Source: Prochlorococcus sp. AG-347-M23 (lineage in GTDB: Bacteria; Cyanobacteriota; Cyanobacteriia; PCC-6307; Cyanobiaceae). Taken from it: DNA of 64,000 nt. The stretch spans positions 23,619 through 87,618 of the forward strand of contig QCCU01000007.1 of assembly GCA_003278855.1 (NCBI GenBank), read 5' to 3'. This document shows, piece by piece, positions 58,499 to 64,000 of the stretch (position 1 is the first letter of the stretch; the number at the start of each line of letters is the position of its first letter). Below the pieces are notes generated by a model, which saw nothing but the letters and a program-made list of their open reading frames with translations, made no database searches and was not told the origin of the DNA. Both the position numbers and the translations under genes were made by a program.

Positions 58499-59634
58499 TT
58501 AAACTCTTTTAATACTGCAATGAAATTATTTAGCAGATTAAAATCTAAGTTTCTTCTTATTGTTATTCTGATTCTTGATTGCCCCACTGGAACAGTTGGA
58601 GGTCTTATCGCAATTGCTAAAAACCCATTTTCTTCGAGATATTTTTGTAGATAAATTGCTTTCTCTTCTTGGCCAACAATAATTGATAAAATGTGAGAAT
58701 CTCCCTGAACTGGAAAACTAAAATTTTTAATAATTTCATCTTTCCATACATTCGCAGAAGATAACAAATCATTACCCCATTCTTTATTTTCTAAGATTTT
58801 TTTTAAACCTTCTAGTGCCCCAGCAGCCAAAGATGGCGCAAGTGCGGTTGTATACCTAAATGCACCACTTGTTTGGATAAGATATTCTCCAATTTCTGAA
58901 TTGGAAGCTATGAAAGCTCCACCGCTTCCAAATGCTTTTCCAAAAGTTCCAGTAATCATAGTTATATCTGAACGACAATTAAAACTTAAACCCCTGCCTT
59001 CAGAGCCCAAGATCCCAATTGCATGAGCTTCGTCAACTAATAATTGAACACTATTTTTTTTGCAAATTTCCGTTATTTCTCTGAGCGGAGCAATTGATCC
59101 CTCCATGCTATATAGAGATTCAACAACAACTAAAATAGAATTTTTTGTGGGGTTATATTTAATAATTTTATTTTCTAAATCTTTTAAATTATTGTGTGAG
59201 AATCGAACTAGTTTTGCTTGAGCAGCTTTGACTCCAACCAATAAAGAGTTATGGATCAATTTATCTGCTACTACGATACTATTTCTGTTTGCTAAAGCCT
59301 GGATAGCGGCTATATTTGCTTGAAATCCGCTTGGGAAAAGTAATACTTTCTCTTGATCAAGCCACTTGGCAAGTTCGGTTTCTAATAATTTATGTATTGG
59401 TCTTGAACCTGTTATGAACCTAGAGCTTCCTGAACCAATACCTTCTAACAAGCTTATTTCATAAGCAGCTTTTATTAAATCCTTGTCCCTGCTTAATCCA
59501 AAATAATCATTACTGCATAAGTCTATAAGTTTTTTATTTTGCGAATTTAAACTTAGAAGTTCGAATGATTTTTTACCTAAAGAAAATGTTTTTAATTTAC
59601 GGATTCTATTTTTTGGAATTTTTACTTTTTTCAT
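58495..59634 (-). CDS. bioF: 8-amino-7-oxononanoate synthase
   Basis: BioF joins pimeloyl-ACP and alanine to make KAPA, the first biotin ring step. The PLP lysine is Lys233 in GTFGKAFGSGG, with DEAHAIGILGSEGRG upstream and GSGSSRFITGS near residue 67. Length 379 is normal. It is the first gene of the biotin operon and starts with ATG at 59632-59634. The gap to the divergent helicase gene (138 bases) should hold the operon promoter. Confidence 0.95.
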   Translation of the reverse strand: MKKVKIPKNRIRKLKTFSLGKKSFELLSLNSQNKKLIDLCSNDYFGLSRDKDLIKAAYEISLLEGIGSGSSRFITGSRPIHKLLETELAKWLDQEKVLLFPSGFQANIAAIQALANRNSIVVADKLIHNSLLVGVKAAQAKLVRFSHNNLKDLENKIIKYNPTKNSILVVVESLYSMEGSIAPLREITEICKKNSVQLLVDEAHAIGILGSEGRGLSFNCRSDITMITGTFGKAFGSGGAFIASNSEIGEYLIQTSGAFRYTTALAPSLAAGALEGLKKILENKEWGNDLLSSANVWKDEIIKNFSFPVQGDSHILSIIVGQEEKAIYLQKYLEENGFLAIAIRPPTVPVGQSRIRITIRRNLDFNLLNNFIAVLKEFK

Positions 59635-59717
59635 TTTGGCAAAATAGAATATAGTTGTTTAATTAAAATGATTTAGATTTACTATTAAAGTTTGCAAGGT
59701 ATTTTTTGTTTATTAAT

Positions 59718-59729
59718 ATCTATATAGAT
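59718..59729. promoter_or_regulatory. 12-bp palindrome in the bioF / helicase divergent gap
   Basis: ATCTATATAGAT is self-complementary and lies about 84 bases before the bioF start and 44 before the helicase start. It does not resemble a known biotin-repressor site. A regulator site is possible, but AT-rich palindromes arise by chance here. Confidence 0.25.
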
Positions 59730-59772
59730 CATATATTAAGAAGTTAACTCATCCTCTCTTCAATCACAATTA

Positions 59773-62499
59773 TTGCTTAATTTAGAGGAATATTTCCCTT
59801 TTCCGCTAGATGATTTCCAATTAGAAGCAATACGAGCTATTAATAGCGGAAATTCTGTTGTTTTAACTGCACCAACAGGTTCTGGTAAAACATTGATAGG
59901 TGAATTTGCTATATATAGAGGCTTATCTCATGACAGCAGAGTTTTTTATACAACACCTTTAAAGGCTCTATCAAACCAAAAGTTTAGAGATTTTGCTAAT
60001 CAATATGGTGAGAATAAAGTTGGTCTTTTAACTGGAGATATAAGCATAAATAGAGAAGCACCAATCTTAGTCATGACGACTGAGATTTTTAGGAACATGC
60101 TTTATGGCGAATTTGATGAATTTGATGATCCCTTAGAAAATTTAGAATCTGTAATTCTTGATGAATGTCATTATATGAATGACCCCCAAAGAGGAACAGT
60201 TTGGGAAGAAACCATAATCCATTGCCCTACTAGAACTCAAATAATAGCTTTATCAGCAACAATAGCGAATGCAGATCAATTACAAAATTGGATAGAAAAA
60301 GTTCATGGACCCACAGTACTAATTAATAGTGATAAGAGACCAGTCCCACTTGATTTTATTTTTTGTAGTGTTAAAGGCCTCCATCCACTTTTAAATAATA
60401 AGGGTAATGGAATTCATCCAAACTGTAAGATTTGGAGAGCTCCTAAAGGGCAGAAAATAAGAGGCAAAGTGGGTAGGATAATGCAACCAAAGTCTCCCTC
60501 AATTGGCTTTGTGATCTCGAAATTAGCTGAACGAAATATGTTGCCAGCTATTTATTTTATTTTTAGTAGAAGAGGATGTGACAAGGCTATTGAGAATATA
60601 AAAGATTTAACTTTAGTAAGTTATTCAGAAGCAAGTATGATATCCCAAAAATTAGATGTTTATCTTAAAAATAATCAGGAAGCAATTAAAGATAAATCTC
60701 AATGCGAGGCATTAAAACGGGGTATTGCATCTCATCATGCTGGATTATTGCCTGCATGGAAAGAATTGGTTGAGGAATTATTTCAGCAAGGTTTAATAAA
60801 AGTTGTTTTTGCAACTGAAACTCTTGCTGCAGGAATAAATATGCCTGCAAGAACAACTGTGATTTCTTCTTTATCAAAAAGGACAGAAGATGGTCATAGA
60901 TTATTATTTAGCAGTGAATTTTTGCAAATGTCAGGAAGAGCTGGAAGAAGAGGAAAAGATACCCAGGGATATGTTGTAACATTACAAACAAGATTCGAAG
61001 GTGCCAAAGAAGCAAGTGCACTGGCTATAAGCAAACCAAATGCTTTAGAAAGTCAATTCACTCCAAGCTATGGAATGGTACTTAATCTTTTGCAAAGTTA
61101 TACTTTAGAGAAGTCTAAAGAATTAATTAAAAGAAGTTTTGGTAGTTTTTTATATTTAGGTGAATCATTAGGTGAGAATATTATTCTTGAAAATTTAGAT
61201 AAGGATTTAATTGAGTTAAAAAAAATTACATCTAACGTTTCATGGAAAGATTTTGATGAATACGAAAAGTTAAAAAATCGTCTTAAAGAAGAGAGAAGAC
61301 TCTTGAAAATTTTAGAAAAACAATCAGCAGAAAAATTATCAGAAGAGATAACCAATGCACTGCCATATATTAAAGATGGCAGCTTAATTTCAATCAAAGC
61401 TCCCCAAATTAAAAGAAAAATTGTTCCAGGATTAATTTGTAAGAAAATATATGAATCCCAAAAAATTAAGAGTTTATTGTGTTTGACAATTGATAATTTA
61501 TTTATTCTTATAAAACCCTCATACATAGTAAGTATTTTTAATGATTTGGATGCAATTGATGTCTTAGGACTTGAAGTGCCAAAGATGTATTTTTCTGGAG
61601 AGGTATTTAGGGGAGATGATATGTCCCAGTGTTATGCGGATCGAATTTTGGAAGTTTCTAAAAAAAATGATTTACAAACTCCACAATATGATTTGACAAC
61701 GGAAGTTTTGGCACAAAAGCAACAAATTAATAATTTAGAAAAAACAGTTACTGATCATCCTGCACACAGATTTGGAGACTCCAAGAAATTAAAGAAATAT
61801 AGAAAAAGAATTATTGATGTTGAACAAGAAATAAATATTAGAAAAAAACTTCTTGAGGATAAAGAAAATCATAACTGGAGAACTTTTACTGATTTGATTA
61901 AAATTTTGAATCATTTTGGTTGTTTAAATGATTTGGAATTGACAGAAGTTGGACAAACAGTTGGTGCAATAAGAAGTGAAAATGAATTATGGATTGGTCT
62001 TGTTTTAGTTAGTGGTTATTTAGACGATTTAGATCCTCCTGAGTTAGCTGCAATTATTCAAGCTATATGTGTTGATGTAAGGAGGCCTAATCTTTGGTGT
62101 AATTTCAAGCCTTCTTTAAAGGTAATAGATGTTTTTAATGAATTAGATGGTTTAAGAAAATTAGTCTCTTTTCAACAAAATAAGTTTCATATTGAAATTC
62201 CTTTATATTTAGAAACAGAGTTGACTGGAATTATTTCTGAATGGGCAAGAGGAAAAAAATGGAAAGATTTGGTTTTTAATACTTCATTAGACGAAGGTGA
62301 TGTAGTGAGGATTATTAGAAGATCAATTGATGTCCTTTCTCAAGTGCAATACTGTATTGGTGTTAGTAATAAATTAAAAAGCAAAGCTAAGCTAGCATTA
62401 AAAGCTATTAATCGTTTTCCTGTTTCTGAATCTAATGATCTTATAAAAGTCTCTGAAGATATAAATCCTGCAACAAAAAGAATTGACAATAATTTATAA
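59773..62499 (+). CDS. Ski2/Mtr4-like DExH-box RNA helicase
   Basis: A 908-residue superfamily 2 helicase. Motif I is TAPTGSGKTLIGEF, motif II is LDECHYM (DExH), motif III is ALSATIAN and motif VI is QMSGRAGRRGKD. The C-terminal third resembles the DSHCT helical bundle of eukaryotic Ski2 and plastid ISE2, helicases of RNA processing. A role in RNA metabolism is expected by family, but the cyanobacterial target is unknown. The start is TTG at 59773; the frame is closed by a stop at 59737 and has no ATG between. Confidence 0.92.
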   Translation: MLNLEEYFPFPLDDFQLEAIRAINSGNSVVLTAPTGSGKTLIGEFAIYRGLSHDSRVFYTTPLKALSNQKFRDFANQYGENKVGLLTGDISINREAPILVMTTEIFRNMLYGEFDEFDDPLENLESVILDECHYMNDPQRGTVWEETIIHCPTRTQIIALSATIANADQLQNWIEKVHGPTVLINSDKRPVPLDFIFCSVKGLHPLLNNKGNGIHPNCKIWRAPKGQKIRGKVGRIMQPKSPSIGFVISKLAERNMLPAIYFIFSRRGCDKAIENIKDLTLVSYSEASMISQKLDVYLKNNQEAIKDKSQCEALKRGIASHHAGLLPAWKELVEELFQQGLIKVVFATETLAAGINMPARTTVISSLSKRTEDGHRLLFSSEFLQMSGRAGRRGKDTQGYVVTLQTRFEGAKEASALAISKPNALESQFTPSYGMVLNLLQSYTLEKSKELIKRSFGSFLYLGESLGENIILENLDKDLIELKKITSNVSWKDFDEYEKLKNRLKEERRLLKILEKQSAEKLSEEITNALPYIKDGSLISIKAPQIKRKIVPGLICKKIYESQKIKSLLCLTIDNLFILIKPSYIVSIFNDLDAIDVLGLEVPKMYFSGEVFRGDDMSQCYADRILEVSKKNDLQTPQYDLTTEVLAQKQQINNLEKTVTDHPAHRFGDSKKLKKYRKRIIDVEQEINIRKKLLEDKENHNWRTFTDLIKILNHFGCLNDLELTEVGQTVGAIRSENELWIGLVLVSGYLDDLDPPELAAIIQAICVDVRRPNLWCNFKPSLKVIDVFNELDGLRKLVSFQQNKFHIEIPLYLETELTGIISEWARGKKWKDLVFNTSLDEGDVVRIIRRSIDVLSQVQYCIGVSNKLKSKAKLALKAINRFPVSESNDLIKVSEDINPATKRIDNNL

Positions 62500-62509
62500 A
62501 TTTTTTAAA

Positions 62510-63895
62510 TCAAATCATTGAATTAATATTCATTGCTTCATCAAATTCATCTTCGTTTAAATAACCTAATTTAATTGTTGCCTCTTTTAAATTTAATGAT
62601 TCTTTGAAGGCAAGGTTTGCAATTTCAGCTGCTTTTTCATAACCAACTTTTGGTACTATGGCTGTAACCAACATTAGTGAATTTTCTAAATTTAACTTCA
62701 TTCTATTTTGATTAGGTTCCATCCCATCAACTAATTTTATTCTGAAGTTTTCTATTACATTTTTAAGTAATTTTAAACTTGTGAGAATATTAAATCCAAT
62801 AAGAGGCTTATATTCATTCATCTGTAGAGTACCGCTAGAATTTGCCATTGAGACTGCATATTCAAGACCCATTATCTGAGTACAAACCATTGATAAGGCT
62901 TCGCATTGAGTTGGATTCACTTTGCCAGGCATAATAGAACTTCCAGGTTCATTTTGAGGAATAATTAGTTCATATATTCCTGACCTTGGACCAGAAGATA
63001 GAATTTTTATATCATTTGAAATTTTAAATAATGCACCTGCTAATATTTTTATCTGACTCATTACTTGAGCAAGTCGATCATGCGAGGCCATGATAGAAAA
63101 ATTATTTTTTGATTTATAGAACATTAGATTAGTATCATCGGAAATTGATTTTATAGACTCTTCACAAAATCCTTTTGGACAATTAATCCCTGTACCAACC
63201 GCAGTTCCTCCAAGAGGTAAGAAATACAATTCATTCAGACTCATAATAATTGCATTCTCAGCATCTTTAAGTTGCTCTGACCATCCTGATATTTCTTGCC
63301 CAAAAGTAAGAGGAACTGCATCTTGAAAATGGGTTCTTCCTATCTTTATAAGGTGTTTCCATTCTTCGCTTTTTTTATCAAGGACCTTAGTAAGTTCTCT
63401 GATCGTTGGAACTAAATTTTTGATTATTTCATTAACAACAGATATTTGAATAGCAGCAGGAAAAGTGTCATTAGTTGACTGAGATTTATTTACATCATCA
63501 TTCGGATGTATTGGTTGATGACTACCAAGCTCTGAATTAGTTTTTAAAGCTGCAATATTTGAAATTACCTCATTAACATTCATATTTGTTTGCGTGCCAC
63601 TACCTGTTTGCCAAACCTTTAAGGGAAACTGTGAATCGTGAAGCCCATCCAGTATTTCCGTACATGCCTCTACAATCAAATCTTTTTTCCTTTTATCTAT
63701 TAAACCTAAATTGAAATTCGCAATTGAAGCAGCTTTTTTTATGAGGGTGAGTGAATAAATTAACTCAATTGGAATTAATTCTTCTCCAATAGAAAAATTT
63801 ATTATCGATCTTTGTGTTTGAGCACCCCACAAAGCTTCTATGGGAACCTCTATTGTTCCCATACTATCTTTTTCAATCCTAAAGTTTTTGGTCAT
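62510..63895 (-). CDS. fumC: Fumarate hydratase class II
   Basis: FumC interconverts fumarate and malate; in this organism it also disposes of fumarate from purine and arginine synthesis. The signature GSSIMPGKVNPTQ is present, as are GSGTQTNMNVNEV and GRTHFQDAVPLTFGQE. Length 461 is normal for an oxygen-stable, cluster-free class II enzyme. It converges with the helicase across 10 bases. Upstream is the tail of another leftward gene, possibly purB, whose product also releases fumarate. Confidence 0.97.
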   Translation of the reverse strand: MTKNFRIEKDSMGTIEVPIEALWGAQTQRSIINFSIGEELIPIELIYSLTLIKKAASIANFNLGLIDKRKKDLIVEACTEILDGLHDSQFPLKVWQTGSGTQTNMNVNEVISNIAALKTNSELGSHQPIHPNDDVNKSQSTNDTFPAAIQISVVNEIIKNLVPTIRELTKVLDKKSEEWKHLIKIGRTHFQDAVPLTFGQEISGWSEQLKDAENAIIMSLNELYFLPLGGTAVGTGINCPKGFCEESIKSISDDTNLMFYKSKNNFSIMASHDRLAQVMSQIKILAGALFKISNDIKILSSGPRSGIYELIIPQNEPGSSIMPGKVNPTQCEALSMVCTQIMGLEYAVSMANSSGTLQMNEYKPLIGFNILTSLKLLKNVIENFRIKLVDGMEPNQNRMKLNLENSLMLVTAIVPKVGYEKAAEIANLAFKESLNLKEATIKLGYLNEDEFDEAMNINSMI

Positions 63896-63943
63896 TATTC
63901 CTCTGAAAACACTGGTTTAACTTAGATAAGGTTTTCAGTAATC

Positions 63944-64000
63944 CTAGATACCTAACTTCTCCCATATTACACTTAAATTATTGAGATGAATTGAAGGATT
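63944..64000 (-). CDS. purB: C-terminal tail of a leftward gene, possibly adenylosuccinate lyase
   Basis: The last 57 bases read on the minus strand as an open frame of 18 codons and a stop, NPSIHLNNLSVIWEKLGI. The ending resembles what I recall of cyanobacterial PurB C-termini, and PurB followed by FumC is a plausible metabolic pair. Only the very end is visible, so the assignment is tentative and the frame could be chance. Confidence 0.4.
   Translation of the reverse strand, partial: NPSIHLNNLSVIWEKLGI

Noticed and set aside
61098..61526. A 142-codon frame antisense to the helicase
   Set aside because: Mirrors the AT-rich helicase coding sequence and has a hydrophobic composition typical of antisense frames.

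Overview
This window comes from a marine picocyanobacterium, most likely a high-light Prochlorococcus. It is strongly AT-rich and carries photosystem I genes (psaA, psaB, psaI, psaL). The RNA polymerase beta-prime subunit is split into rpoC1 and rpoC2, glutamate synthase is the ferredoxin type, and there is a short high-light-inducible (Hli) protein. No phycobilisome structural genes are seen. Spacers are short, genes often overlap, and about one start in five is TTG or GTG. This looks like core chromosome; no insertion sequence, prophage, CRISPR array or rRNA is visible.

Layout. 1-6013: photosystem I genes (3' part of psaA, psaB, psaI, psaL) around a glycosyltransferase and a small membrane-anchored protein. 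6077-8581: a small accessory-looking block with an NlpC/P60 peptidase, a divergent beta-lactamase-fold serine hydrolase, a 70-aa orphan and a serine-recombinase-like protein whose catalytic serine position holds threonine. 8921-14686: lipA, a YciI-like protein and ferredoxin-dependent glutamate synthase. 14883-19591: the str operon (rpsL, rpsG, fusA, tuf) extended by rpsJ. 19648-26915: a LON-domain protein, an MPBQ-type methyltransferase, pheA, a DUF1997 protein, rnhB-rne, dapL and clpS. 26931-34793: a radical SAM protein, tRNA-Thr(CGT), a DUF3493 protein and the rimP-nusA-ylxR-infB operon. 34953-39367: an HtrA protease, rpiA, hisD, rpsT and tatD. 39494-48960: rpoB-rpoC1-rpoC2 preceded by a 32-codon upstream ORF. 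49015-53540: hli, rlmN, a 48-aa membrane peptide, a HEAT-repeat protein and a DUF2997-DUF1257-ferredoxin-aldo/keto reductase cluster. 53543-55059: rsmG, a J-domain protein and a DUF3143 protein. 55068-59634: a tightly overlapped biotin operon bioF-bioK-bioC-bioD-bioA using the cyanobacterial esterase BioK. 59773-64000: a Ski2-like helicase, fumC and a 19-codon tail that may be the end of purB.

How it works together. Much of the window is growth machinery: ribosomal proteins, elongation factors, RNA polymerase, IF-2/NusA/RimP and RNA decay (RNase E and RNase HII). It is interleaved with photosynthesis genes (PSI subunits, Hli, prenylquinone methylation), ferredoxin-linked nitrogen assimilation (GlsF) and cofactor synthesis (lipoate, biotin). 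The least explained parts are the 6.1-8.6 kb block, the redox-looking cluster at 51.37-53.54 kb, the rne leader and the peptide upstream of rpoB. I found no unmistakably new multi-gene system; the 51.4-53.5 kb cluster is the best candidate for an uncharacterised functional unit.
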